A stretch of DNA of 36,533 nt from JBECKW01 sp040235505 (GCA_040235505.1 JBECKW010000082.1:1-36533), one strand, 5' to 3'; numbered from the stretch's first letter, positions 15,969 to 24,489 are shown. The notes: generated from the letters alone by a model not told the origin. Numbers and translations: made by a program.

Positions 15969-17183
15969 CTAGTCATCTTTCAGATCTTTAATATTAAACC
16001 GTGGATGGTGTGTCATATACATAATCAGGTTGTCCCAACCCACCTGGTTTATGGGAATCACTCTTCGGAATTTGCCCATTTTTTCCGCATCGATTGTCTG
16101 TTGAAGCAGGCCGGAAGGATAATGGGCACTCTTCCCCTGCGCCTCTCTCTCCATCTTCAGCGTTCCATGGGTCTCTTCCAGGTTTAAGATTTCGATGGCC
16201 CCCTCCGGGCAGATCAGCCAGCACAGGTCGTCTCTTTCGCAGTTGTTTTTAAAAACCGGCGGGTTTTGGGAGAAGTCGATGCTGTTGTTGTTGCAATTAT
16301 CGATACAGACGGTACATTGGGGATACTTGCACCTCGTCATATCGATCCGTTTGATTGTCGGCAGATAAACAGTCCCCGCTTTCCCGATTTCTATGGCGTC
16401 GTTGGGACACACACATTCACATATGGAACACTCGATACAGGTCTTTCGTACCTCGGGCGGGCTAACAGAAGTATCGAAGGCATTCTTCGGGCAAAGATCC
16501 ATACATGTGGTGCACTCGGGATAAGTGCATCGCGCCTGATTGATTTTTCGCCGGGGACGATTCGTTTCCGGTTGCGCAGGCGTTGTTGAATCCTGCCGCC
16601 TTCTTTCCGAGCCGGGAACAAACGCATCGGTATCTGCAACAAAGGGCTTCCAGAGGGGATCGGCATTCGGTCCTTTCGGGACTTCCGGGATCAGATCGGT
16701 TTCCCCGGCGGCGATTCTCAGCGCACGCTGTGCCATGTCATAACCAAACCGCTCGGCCTCTTTAAAAGCAATTTCGTCGGGATGGCCGTGGGTGAGATAT
16801 GGGTAGGGCAAATGCAACACCTGATAGACGCTTGCGTACCAGTCTTTCCATCCGATAAAAGTAAGCCCCTTTCTCATTAAAATCCTGGCAAGGGAGTAAA
16901 AAAAACCGAACGGCGACGAACCGTGACAACAGAAGAGGGCACACAGTTTCCCGTCCATTTTTGGCATGTTATAGGCAAAAAGCCTGAGATTTGAACTTTC
17001 GCGCCAGTACCACAGGGGACCGCCGATCGCGATGACGTCATAGGCCGCCATATCTTCCGGGTTCAGATTTTTTATTTCCCCGATATCGCATTGATCGAGG
17101 ACACGCTTCATTCCAAGGTGAACGGTGTTGGCGATTTTTTGGGTATTACCGGTTGCAGAGTAATAGACGACGATACCTTTCAT
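15969..17183 (-). CDS. Flavodoxin-polyferredoxin fusion protein
   Basis: A 404-residue protein joining a flavodoxin domain (residues 1-155; FMN phosphate loop SATGNTQ at 9-15 and GGPLWYW at 54-60) to four cysteine clusters: C219-x4-C-x2-C-x3-C231, C249-x2-C-x2-C-x3-C259, C285-x4-C-x2-C-x3-C297 and C315-x5-C-x3-C325. The second pair repeats the first (RCTYPECTTC versus RCKYPQCTVC), suggesting an internal duplication. The fourth cluster has only three cysteines in frame with a cubane motif, so it may hold a [3Fe-4S] centre or none. There is no signal peptide. It probably shuttles electrons at low potential between ferredoxin, flavin and a neighbouring reductase. GAAGAGGGAA precedes the start. 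It lies between the tandem VOC gene and the second dienoyl-CoA-reductase-like gene in the same operon. Confidence 0.88.
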   Translation of the reverse strand: MKGIVVYYSATGNTQKIANTVHLGMKRVLDQCDIGEIKNLNPEDMAAYDVIAIGGPLWYWRESSNLRLFAYNMPKMDGKLCALFCCHGSSPFGFFYSLARILMRKGLTFIGWKDWYASVYQVLHLPYPYLTHGHPDEIAFKEAERFGYDMAQRALRIAAGETDLIPEVPKGPNADPLWKPFVADTDAFVPGSERRRQDSTTPAQPETNRPRRKINQARCTYPECTTCMDLCPKNAFDTSVSPPEVRKTCIECSICECVCPNDAIEIGKAGTVYLPTIKRIDMTRCKYPQCTVCIDNCNNNSIDFSQNPPVFKNNCERDDLCWLICPEGAIEILNLEETHGTLKMEREAQGKSAHYPSGLLQQTIDAEKMGKFRRVIPINQVGWDNLIMYMTHHPRFNIKDLKDD

Positions 17184-17219
17184 GATTCCCTCTTCATTCG
17201 GCTTTTATTCCATTGCCTT

Positions 17220-18206
17220 TTATTTCACGCTTTCTCCGGGAAACCGGCAGGCTTTCCATATGATTTTTAAGGGCGCCACGGTATCATAGTAAGCGAAGCC
17301 GCCGTCGAGGTGCTCTCCGGCCATCAGGATGTTGTAGCCGTCTTCTTCCATAATCCGGTTTGTCTCTTCAAGGTCATCTACCAGGAATTGGATGTGGTGG
17401 ATTCCCTCACCCTGTTTTTCAATAAAGTCGCTGTAAATATTTTCTCCAGATATCGGCTGAATTAATTCCAGTTCCATCGGTCCGGACCTGGCGACGCCGG
17501 TTTTCCATGCAGGGGTCACCGCTTTGCCTTGGTAAGTGACGTCATGAAGCTCCGGCGAAGACAGTTCGGAAATCTCCCAGGGGCCGATGCCCAGAATCTT
17601 CCGATAGCTTTCCATAACTTTTTCCAGGTCTTTCACGACAAGACCGATCCGGTTGATGGCTTTCACCTTGATCCTGGCTTGACTCGTCTCCTGATCGCTC
17701 GAAGGATATATGACCGGCACAACGGATGGTTCGGCCGGCATTTTTACAATTTCCCAGATAGTCTTCAGGTCGCGGACCGTATCTGCGTAGGCGAAGGCGA
17801 TCTCATTTTCGTATCGTCCGCCCATTAAAATTGGAAATCCGCTGCCGGACAAAATTTGAACGTTTCGATCCACTTCTTCAACACTCTTCGCCAGTGATTG
17901 AAGGTGATTGGCGCCTTCTCCATGCGCTCTCAGGTGGTCATCATAAAGGGTTCGTCCCTCGAGGCTTTGTATCAGTTCGAGTTCTATTGCTCCCACCTGG
18001 CAAAAGCTGGCTTTGAATTTATATGCGGCCGGCCTGCCTCCATAGGTCATGGCGTAGCCTTCGACAGGCTCCACTGTGACGATGACATGGGGGCCGATAC
18101 CCAGAATATCCCAGTAGGCCTTGACTGTTTTTTCGATATCCTTGACTATAAGACCGACTTGATTCAACGCCTCGATTTTGATTTTTGATGAATTCGTTTT
18201 CGCCAT
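17220..18206 (-). CDS. Tandem VOC (glyoxalase/methylmalonyl-CoA epimerase-like) protein
   Basis: A 328-residue protein made of two similar VOC domains, each opening with a related stretch (NQVGLIVKDIEKTV and NRIGLVVKDLEKVM) and each containing ELELIQ and then GEGxxHxQ. VOC enzymes include epimerases, lyases and dioxygenases that usually bind a metal. In both halves the first metal-ligand His of the methylmalonyl-CoA epimerase pattern (DHIGIAV) is replaced, by Gln and Arg, while the later His (NHLQ, HHIQ) is kept. Metal binding may therefore be altered. The start at 18206 has AAAAGG seven bases upstream; longer frames start at 18212 (ATG) and 18242 (TTG). It sits in the operon between the MFS transporter and the flavodoxin fusion. 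An isomerase or epimerase step on a CoA ester is the best guess in an anaerobe. Confidence 0.82.
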   Translation of the reverse strand: MAKTNSSKIKIEALNQVGLIVKDIEKTVKAYWDILGIGPHVIVTVEPVEGYAMTYGGRPAAYKFKASFCQVGAIELELIQSLEGRTLYDDHLRAHGEGANHLQSLAKSVEEVDRNVQILSGSGFPILMGGRYENEIAFAYADTVRDLKTIWEIVKMPAEPSVVPVIYPSSDQETSQARIKVKAINRIGLVVKDLEKVMESYRKILGIGPWEISELSSPELHDVTYQGKAVTPAWKTGVARSGPMELELIQPISGENIYSDFIEKQGEGIHHIQFLVDDLEETNRIMEEDGYNILMAGEHLDGGFAYYDTVAPLKIIWKACRFPGESVK

Positions 18207-18263
18207 TGCCATACCTTTTCTAATGGAAAAACGCGTTGCCAATACACACCCTTCATCGTTATG

Positions 18264-19514
18264 CTAAGCCTTTGATTCTCCAGTCTCTTTTTTCTTCCTA
18301 AGAAAAAGCCCAACAAAAAAGCCCACAACACAAATGCTGACCATAATATTTATTGACATCTGATATAGTCCGGTAACATGCAGGGCTCGGGCGCCTGCTG
18401 CAACACCGGCTGCTCCCCCGAATATCCCGATTCCCCATGCCAGACCGCCCAATTTTCCGGTGATATTTTTTGGATAATTTCTCGCAAGAAAGCCGATTGC
18501 CTGAGGAACGACAAAGGCATAGAAAAAACCGGCAAGTACAAGGCAAGTAATCAGCAGTGTATTGTTTCCCGTTATAAACGGAAACTTTATTAAAAGCCCG
18601 AAAAAACCGCCGGCGAGGAATCCCGTCAAAAGCATTGGCCTGCCGTTGCTTTTGAAAACTTTATCGGTAATGATACCACTTGTCATTGCGCCGACCATGA
18701 ATAACAGTTGAACGCAGGACATGGCCTGCCCCGCCGCGACCTCCCCTTTGCCAAGGCCGATAGGGGGCGCATAGCCTAGATAATTCGGTATAAGGTCCAT
18801 AAATGCCTGGTAAATCCAGGACAATAAAAATACACAGCCGATGGCGATCCAGGTGACAGGTATATGCAAGGCGGCCTTTAGTTCATTGTTGTTTGAAACA
18901 TCCGGCGCGGCTTCAATGGTATCAGAGGGTTTGGGAATGAAGCCAATGATGATGGAAAATACGATACCGAGGACACTAATTGGCGCCAGCCAGGTCATTG
19001 CGGTCTGCCAGTTTCCTGTGGCCGCGAATATTCTTGGGAAATATATAAAACCCACCAGGAGACCTCCCGAAGTCGCTACACCGACCGCGCCTGTTGCGAT
19101 GCTTCGTTCATCCCTGGGGAAATAGGTCGCCGCGATGTATGCGCCTGCGGCCATAATCGGCCCTGTACCGCATCCCTGTAAAAGCCGTAGTAAAAACATT
19201 CCAGAATAAGAGGTCCCTATAAAAGGCACTAGAAGAGAACCGGCAGTGATCAATATCATGCCGCCGATATAGACTTTGACGATCCCGAATCTGTCAAGGA
19301 GGATACCACCAAAAAGCGCAGAAAAGGCGACGAAAAAGTTGAAATAGAACATCGCAACGTAGGTGACCTGTCCCAAAGAGAGATCGGACATGGTTTTCTG
19401 TATTGCTCCGATCAGAGGCGCTGGAGAAATTAACGCCATCGCCGTTATACCGGTTACGATAACTGATAGAACCAGAACAAACCATCTAGACTTGGGATAA
19501 TTGACTCCGTCCAT
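18264..19514 (-). CDS. Major facilitator superfamily transporter
   Basis: A 416-residue inner-membrane carrier with about 12 hydrophobic helices. MFS loop signatures include GGILLDRFG after helix 2 and GIITDKVFKSNGRP in the second half; a charged tail (RKKKETGES) faces the cytoplasm. The build resembles anion/monocarboxylate carriers of the oxalate-formate type, so import of a small organic acid or the pathway substrate is plausible but unproven. AAGGAG lies eight bases before the ATG. It is the first structural gene of the minus operon that includes the VOC, flavodoxin, dienoyl-CoA-reductase-like and Etf genes. A perfect 14-bp palindrome overlies its leader and a TetR gene lies just upstream, suggesting regulation by that protein. 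Confidence 0.9.
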   Translation of the reverse strand: MDGVNYPKSRWFVLVLSVIVTGITAMALISPAPLIGAIQKTMSDLSLGQVTYVAMFYFNFFVAFSALFGGILLDRFGIVKVYIGGMILITAGSLLVPFIGTSYSGMFLLRLLQGCGTGPIMAAGAYIAATYFPRDERSIATGAVGVATSGGLLVGFIYFPRIFAATGNWQTAMTWLAPISVLGIVFSIIIGFIPKPSDTIEAAPDVSNNNELKAALHIPVTWIAIGCVFLLSWIYQAFMDLIPNYLGYAPPIGLGKGEVAAGQAMSCVQLLFMVGAMTSGIITDKVFKSNGRPMLLTGFLAGGFFGLLIKFPFITGNNTLLITCLVLAGFFYAFVVPQAIGFLARNYPKNITGKLGGLAWGIGIFGGAAGVAAGARALHVTGLYQMSINIMVSICVVGFFVGLFLRKKKETGESKA

Positions 19515-19529
19515 ATTCTCTTCTCCTTA

Positions 19530-19543
19530 ATTATTTAAATAAT
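19530..19543. promoter_or_regulatory. Perfect palindrome in the MFS operon leader, candidate TetR operator
   Basis: ATTATTTAAATAAT is a perfect 14-bp palindrome 15 bases upstream of the MFS start codon and just before its AAGGAG. A near-palindrome, ATATTTTAAATAT, lies about 25 bases further upstream. The position fits an operator for the adjacent TetR regulator, although AT-rich palindromes also arise by chance. Confidence 0.35.
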
Positions 19544-19704
19544 GCTTTACTATCTTATATGTTTTATATTTTAAATATGCCGTGCCGGTATAAAAACACA
19601 ATGCTAACGGAGATCTGGGCATCAATAAATCAATAAGGATTCGAGCAGGAAAAACAGTATCGAATATGAAAAATCAACTATTTGTACATATATTTAATCC
19701 ACCT

Positions 19705-20271
19705 TTAATCTTTAATAATTCCGTTTAAAAAAATATTTTTATAGGTTTCGGATAATTCTTTGGCGGAATCCTTTCTGTCGTGGTCGAACCAGTAGAATGT
19801 CCAGCTGCACATTCCAATGAGAGCAAAAGTTGCAAATGTTTTATTAATCTTTCTTGTTTTTCCAGCCTGTTCCAATTCGGAGATTGAGTTTCGAATAATT
19901 TGAAACATTTGTTTCCAGTATTTTATTATTGTTTTCTGATGACTCTTACTCAACTTTCCTACTTCATGTATAAGCACTCTTGCCGAGGCATCTCTTACCA
20001 TGCTTTTTTCGATGTAATTATTTACCAGATATGAAATACGCTCTTCAGGATCTTTGATTTTTTCGGCGCCTTCAATAATGGGTATCAAATCCCTTTTCAT
20101 ATTTCGATCATGGATATAAAAAAGCAATTCTTCCTTACTATTAAAATAATAATATATAGCAGCTTTTGTGAGTCCAAGATCGGAAGCAATCTGCGATAGT
20201 GGCGTCGCATCGTAACCTTGCGCTATGAACAGCTCAAGCGCCTTATTGTAAATATCTTCTCGTTTATCCAT
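19705..20271 (-). CDS. TetR/AcrR family transcriptional regulator
   Basis: A 188-residue regulator. The N-terminal helix-turn-helix is typical (MDKREDIYNKALELFIAQGYD, then LSQIASDLGLTKAAIYYYFNSKEELL); the remainder is a ligand-binding helical domain with no assignable ligand. The start at 20271 is chosen because GGGAGG is immediately upstream; the longer frame begins with TTG inside that signal. The gene is visibly richer in A and T than its neighbours, which hints at a different origin or relaxed constraint. It lies upstream of the MFS operon on the same strand with a 190-base gap that contains a palindrome. Regulators of this family in anaerobes often sense acyl-CoA or aromatic-CoA intermediates, which is only a suggestion here. 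Confidence 0.92.
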   Translation of the reverse strand: MDKREDIYNKALELFIAQGYDATPLSQIASDLGLTKAAIYYYFNSKEELLFYIHDRNMKRDLIPIIEGAEKIKDPEERISYLVNNYIEKSMVRDASARVLIHEVGKLSKSHQKTIIKYWKQMFQIIRNSISELEQAGKTRKINKTFATFALIGMCSWTFYWFDHDRKDSAKELSETYKNIFLNGIIKD

Positions 20272-20948
20272 AGAGCCTCCCTTTAGCAATAAAGGTTTTA
20301 AGAGAAAACTAACTACTTAAAATAGAGCCAATTGCGCCACATAGAAACAGCCTCGATGAATCCGAAAAGCAGGATGACAGGAAACAGGGACGTTATGGAA
20401 AAGGATGGAAAATCGAACGAGATTTTGCGTGGATATGCAAATTCAACCGCCTGTTTTTGGGGAACAAACCAAATATTGAAGTGTGTCAGGCTTTTTATCA
20501 CTTTTTCCGCATCATGATTGCGCTAATCAGTTTTATCGTGCCGTCCCTACAGTTCAGTTTCACGGCTATCAAACCAGTGGGACCTACCTGCCGTAAGGTA
20601 TATAGTTTTTATTTTTTTGTCAAGCAATAATTCTACTGGTACTCATTCGATAACACCGCTATTTTCCTTGAGAACCCGACAATCTGCAGCGAGGTCATTT
20701 TTCAACTATCCCCTGAGCTTGATCAGTGCGCACGTTGTCAGGGTGATCCGGCCTGCAAAAGAACCTGCATTTGAATAAGCAACCCGGTCCCTGAAACAGA
20801 TAGGGGAAAGAATATTTGACAAATTTCATAAAATACGCAATATGGCAACCCATATAAAACCTTGCAGGTGTGCGGCGCGAAGGCCGGTCTAATGATATCC
20901 AACTCAGTAGTTTTTTAAACTGGAATTTTATAGCTTCGGGAACGGAAT
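20272..20948. other. Intergenic region between divergent TetR and Lrp-type regulator genes
   Basis: About 680 bases with no gene I can support. Short open frames at 20313-20501, 20332-20517 and 20695-21084 overlap on opposite strands or run into the regulator gene, and none has a convincing ribosome binding site or resembles a known protein. The centre (20590-20650) is AT-rich with a TTGACA box on the minus strand (20614-20619), a possible but weak promoter toward the TetR gene. Confidence 0.5.
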
Positions 20949-21881
20949 ATGAAGATAAGTAAGACCGACCGTAAGTTAATAATGAACCTTCAAAAAGACG
21001 GAAGCTTGAGCTTTTCCGATTTGGCTGCATCGATCGGCATCTCTGCCAAGACCGTTGCCAAAAGAATGGAGCGGCTTCTGGCATCCAAAGTGATATCCAT
21101 CAGGGCGCAGCCAAATCCATACAAACTCGGCCTTTCAGCAAGCGCACTCATCGCGCTCAAGATTGATCCATCAAAAATCGAAAGAATTTGCGAAATTCTG
21201 GCGGAGAACTTTTACGTCAATCTTGTCCAAACCGTTTTCGGACGCATGGACATTCTGGCGATTGTCTATTTCCCCAACTTGGAAATGCTACACGATTTCA
21301 TTAATAACGAATTATACACCCTCGACGGAGTGACGCAGATTGAATTTTACTTTATCAAGGAGGTTCATAAACGATACGAAAGATTTTTCAAGAAAGAGTT
21401 GTTTGCCGACGTCCAATCGAAACTGAAAGGGACGGACATGTTTCTGGTGAAAGAACTCGCCAACAACGGGCGCGCAAACCCGAATGAACTCGCGGAAAAG
21501 GCCGGAATTCATGTGTCCACCGTATACCGTCGCGTCGAAGCACTGCTGAAAGGGAACTTTATAAAAATAAGCGCGGTACCCAATCCTTCGCGTCTGATTC
21601 CCTATTCGGCAAATGCCTATATCACCCTGGATGTAAGGCCCTCGGAAGTGGATAATGTATGCGCAAGCCTTTATCACTATCCGGAAGTACATTTTATCAT
21701 GACCATGAACAATCGCTCAGGCATTATTGTATGCGTTCATTGCAGAGACACTGATGCGCTTTACCAATTCATTAAAAACCATATCGCGAATCTAAATGGA
21801 CTTTCCGCCATCGAAACCTTTATAAGAGCCATGGTCCGGAAAACTTATTATGGGTGGCTGATGGAAATGCCGGATGCCTGA
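20949..21881 (+). CDS. Double-length Lrp/AsnC family regulator (two HTH-RAM units in tandem)
   Basis: A 310-residue protein, about twice the usual 150-165 of the Lrp/AsnC family. Residues 1-145 hold a first unit: helix-turn-helix (FSDLAASIGISAKTVAKRMERL) and an effector-like domain ending around FIKEVHKRYERFF. Residues 155-310 repeat the plan: NPNELAEKAGIHVSTVYRRVEAL, then a second effector-like domain. Both opening helices resemble the start of ordinary Lrp proteins (TDRKLIMNLQKDGSLSFSDL versus TDMFLVKELANNGRANPNEL). A fused pair could bind DNA as a pseudo-dimer. It is transcribed alone on the plus strand between the two minus operons and converges with the 3-hydroxyacyl-CoA dehydrogenase gene. 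The ribosome binding site is weak (GGGAACGGA). Confidence 0.88.
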   Translation: MKISKTDRKLIMNLQKDGSLSFSDLAASIGISAKTVAKRMERLLASKVISIRAQPNPYKLGLSASALIALKIDPSKIERICEILAENFYVNLVQTVFGRMDILAIVYFPNLEMLHDFINNELYTLDGVTQIEFYFIKEVHKRYERFFKKELFADVQSKLKGTDMFLVKELANNGRANPNELAEKAGIHVSTVYRRVEALLKGNFIKISAVPNPSRLIPYSANAYITLDVRPSEVDNVCASLYHYPEVHFIMTMNNRSGIIVCVHCRDTDALYQFIKNHIANLNGLSAIETFIRAMVRKTYYGWLMEMPDA

Positions 21882-21900
21882 CAAACGGATTGTCGAAGTG

Positions 21901-21920
21901 GTGCCACTGGGTGCCACTGG
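21901..21920. repeat. Tandem 10-bp direct repeat between convergent genes
   Basis: GTGCCACTGG occurs twice in direct succession, followed by TTTTATTT, between the regulator stop and the dehydrogenase stop. An AGTGG/CCACT pairing (21897-21901 with 21914-21918) before the T-run could act as a weak terminator for the regulator gene. Confidence 0.4.
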
Positions 21921-21922
21921 TT

Positions 21923-22894
21923 TTATTTGGCCTCCTTTTCGAGAGACTGAAATAAAGCCAGCTGCTTCAAAAGTTTATGGTTGCTTCGTTCCAGGATTTC
22001 TTCCCGGGACTTACCCTTATAATCATGCCAGCCTTTGCCGGTCTTGACTCCCAGTTCTCCTTTCGATACCTTTTCAACCAGCAGCGGTGAGGAGGTTCTA
22101 TCGTTACAAATCGATTGTCTCGTTTTGCCACCGGCATGCAATACCACATCAAGTCCGTTAAGATCGTGAATTTCTAAAGGCCCCAGACAGGCCAACCTGA
22201 AACCGAACCCCGCTTTGGCTGCCAGGTCCAGTTCTTCCGCTGTCGCAATTCCCTCGTTCAGGAGATAAGTCACCTCCCGATTATAAGCGGCCTGAATACG
22301 GTTGACGATCAGGCCCGGTATCTCCTTTCTTACAACAATCGGCTGTTTGCCGACACGCAGCATCAGCTCCCGTGTGGTCGAGATGGTCCCGGCGCTGGTT
22401 TGCTTTCCGCCGTGTATTTCCACCAGGGGGACAATGTGGGCGGGATAAAAGTAGTGCAATCCCACCACCCTTTCCGGCGTACGCATCCCCTCGGTAATTT
22501 CTGAAACCGTAAGACTGCTTGTGTTGGTGCTCAACACAATGTCGCGGCGGCAACGGTCCAGCTTCAGAAACAATGCTCTCTTGAGTTCAAGTTTTTCCGG
22601 AACGGCCTCGACTACAAAATCGAACCCGTCGATACGGATCATGATCGCGTCCGTGTTTTCGATGGCCCAGGTGGAAATCCGGGAGATAATTTGTTCCGGA
22701 TTTTCCCTGATGACATCGACATGACGCATCTGCAACAGATTGGCTTCAATTTGGTGCATGCTCCGGGCCAAAGCATTGCTGGCGGTATCGACAACGAGTA
22801 CATCAAGCCCTGCCTGGGCAAAATTCTGGGCGATTCCTTCACCCATGGTACCCGCGCCGATTATCAGCACACTTTGAATGGGGTCACCATCCAT
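21923..22894 (-). CDS. 3-hydroxyacyl-CoA dehydrogenase (HAD family, NAD-dependent)
   Basis: A 323-residue enzyme oxidising a 3-hydroxyacyl-CoA to the 3-oxoacyl-CoA. The NAD-binding motif GAGTMG is at residues 13-18. VVEAVPEKLELK (94-105) and STNTSSLTVSEI follow. The catalytic His is H147 in GLHYFYP; the family usually has HFFNP, so the conserved Asn is Tyr here, which may change substrate fit. The C-terminal domain carries GLIVNRIQAAYNREV and GVKTGKGWHDY. Length is typical of the stand-alone dehydrogenase (280-320). GAGG lies before the start. It is the last gene of a four-gene minus operon after the SDR and cyclase-family genes, consistent with a beta-oxidation-like sequence that feeds the divergent thiolase. 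Confidence 0.92.
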   Translation of the reverse strand: MDGDPIQSVLIIGAGTMGEGIAQNFAQAGLDVLVVDTASNALARSMHQIEANLLQMRHVDVIRENPEQIISRISTWAIENTDAIMIRIDGFDFVVEAVPEKLELKRALFLKLDRCRRDIVLSTNTSSLTVSEITEGMRTPERVVGLHYFYPAHIVPLVEIHGGKQTSAGTISTTRELMLRVGKQPIVVRKEIPGLIVNRIQAAYNREVTYLLNEGIATAEELDLAAKAGFGFRLACLGPLEIHDLNGLDVVLHAGGKTRQSICNDRTSSPLLVEKVSKGELGVKTGKGWHDYKGKSREEILERSNHKLLKQLALFQSLEKEAK

Positions 22895-22930
22895 ATCGGA
22901 ATCCTCTTCTACGGTGTGCGGGCTGCAGTC

Positions 22931-23698
22931 TCAGGCAACAGCAGTGAGGCCGCCGTCAATGTAAAGAATCTGACCGGTCATAAAATCCGAAGCCTCCGAT
23001 GCCAGAAAGGCGCAGACGCCGGCCACATCCTCAGGTGTGCCCATTCTTTTCAAAGGAGAGTTGTTCATCAATATGGCCAGACGCTCCGGTGCGATCGCCC
23101 GTTTTATCGTTTCGGTCAGAACAAGAGAGGGGCCGATCGCGTTGACGGTCACGTTGTACGGCGCAAATTCGGCGGCCAGCATCCGTGTGATCATATCCAC
23201 AGCCCCTTTGGTGGCGCCATATCCCATGTTACCGCCATCCGTGCCTCGAATTCCGCGAACCGAACTCATGTTGATGATTTTCCCCTTCTTCTTATCGATC
23301 ATCAGTTTCCCGAAGACTTTGCAGGATAGCATTACGCCTCTGACGTTCACGGCAAAGAGCTCATTCCAACTTTCGACAGGATATTCCACAGCCGCTTTCT
23401 TGATATTCATTCCGTGGGTGTTTACCAAAATATCCACCGTGCCGAACCTCTGGACCACCTGTCGGGACAGATTTTCCACGCTTTGCTCATCGGTCACATC
23501 CACCTGAAAGGCCTCGGTATCCGTGCCGCAGTCTGCGCGGATCTTGTCTGCCACCTGTTTCAGTTTCTCAAGATTTCGGCTCGCAACCGCGATTTTCGCC
23601 CCCATCCGGCCCAGTTCCAATGCGCAGGATTCACCGAGCCCCCCGCCGCCTCCGATAATAACGGCGACTTTATCATCCAGTCTGAATTTTGTGCTCAT
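22931..23698 (-). CDS. Short-chain dehydrogenase/reductase (SDR)
   Basis: A 255-residue classical SDR. The cofactor motif is IIGGGGGLGES (residues 14-24), then VDVTD and NTHG in place of the usual NNAG. The active site is Ser in MSSVRG and Tyr-Lys in YGATK. The C-terminal part has the family PSLVLTET and MTGQILYIDGG. It would interconvert a hydroxyl and a keto group with NAD(P)H. Because a separate 3-hydroxyacyl-CoA dehydrogenase follows 36 bases downstream, this enzyme may act at another position, for example on a ring hydroxyl; that is inference. No strong ribosome binding site is visible (GGGAGATAAG). It shares the operon with the cyclase-family hydrolase. Confidence 0.92.
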   Translation of the reverse strand: MSTKFRLDDKVAVIIGGGGGLGESCALELGRMGAKIAVASRNLEKLKQVADKIRADCGTDTEAFQVDVTDEQSVENLSRQVVQRFGTVDILVNTHGMNIKKAAVEYPVESWNELFAVNVRGVMLSCKVFGKLMIDKKKGKIINMSSVRGIRGTDGGNMGYGATKGAVDMITRMLAAEFAPYNVTVNAIGPSLVLTETIKRAIAPERLAILMNNSPLKRMGTPEDVAGVCAFLASEASDFMTGQILYIDGGLTAVA

Positions 23699-23727
23699 TA
23701 GGTCTTATCTCCCATCTGTGCAAGCGG

Positions 23728-24489
23728 TTATTCTTCGAGAATCCCTACCAGCCTAACCATACCGCCGTCGGCCAGTTCACAGCGAAAGGGAAATCCTGCA
23801 ATTGTACAGCGCTTTCCGGTCAACTGGTCAACATCGCCACCGGCATTTTCAATGGTCACAACGCCGTTCCGCAAAAGGATTCGGTGGCAGGGTTCGTACT
23901 CCGGAAACTCTTCGTCCGGGTTTTTACCGGTCTCTTTCCGGTACTCCTCGTCCAACCAGGGCATGGTCTGGGAAAGCTTGCAATGCCAGAGCGGACTGTC
24001 CGTTGCCCCCCAGGTTCCGGCCACTGCCTTTACTCCCTTTTTCACCAGCCAATGTGCCGCCTCCGGACCCAGACCCGGGTAGTGATTGTAATAGACATAG
24101 TTATTCATACGCCAGTGATGATGCCAGCCCGTATTGAACACGACAAAGTCACCTCGCTCGATGGTCGGTTCGGCATTTTCCAAATCGTCCGCCGTGATGA
24201 TCTGCCATTTTTTCATATGCCGAAAATCCACAACGACGCCGGTTCCATAGCAACTTTCAAGGGGAACCTTATCCAGCATCACCCCGCCCTCGACGGGGTG
24301 CAGGACATGGCTGGGGGCATCCATGTGCGTTCCGGCGTGGAGGGTCCCCGTATAAACAACACTTCTTTTATGGAAGCGTCCCAGGTATTCACCTCTTTGA
24401 AAAACAAGATCCTGCCGCGGGCCGGGGAAGGGCCACAACGGTGTATCCGCCCCGAATGGCTGCGATAAATCGTAAATTTTTGTGCTCAT
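23728..24489 (-). CDS. Cyclase-family metal-dependent hydrolase (kynurenine formamidase-like)
   Basis: A 253-residue member of the cyclase superfamily that includes kynurenine formamidase and isatin hydrolase; these open amide, lactam or lactone bonds using Zn or Mn. The signature HxGTHxDxPxH is exact (H51, H55, D57, H61), preceded by YDLSQPFGADTPLWP. Further His residues occur around WHHHWRM and a conserved-looking GTWGATDSP loop follows. Length is normal for the family. AGGAGG stands before the ATG at 24489. In a degradation operon with an SDR and a 3-hydroxyacyl-CoA dehydrogenase it could perform hydrolytic ring opening or cleave a pathway ester; the substrate is not known. Confidence 0.9.
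   Translation of the reverse strand: MSTKIYDLSQPFGADTPLWPFPGPRQDLVFQRGEYLGRFHKRSVVYTGTLHAGTHMDAPSHVLHPVEGGVMLDKVPLESCYGTGVVVDFRHMKKWQIITADDLENAEPTIERGDFVVFNTGWHHHWRMNNYVYYNHYPGLGPEAAHWLVKKGVKAVAGTWGATDSPLWHCKLSQTMPWLDEEYRKETGKNPDEEFPEYEPCHRILLRNGVVTIENAGGDVDQLTGKRCTIAGFPFRCELADGGMVRLVGILEE

Noticed and set aside
20313..20501. 62-residue hydrophobic minus-strand frame upstream of the TetR gene
   Set aside because: Overlaps another frame on the opposite strand, has no ribosome binding signal and no family resemblance.
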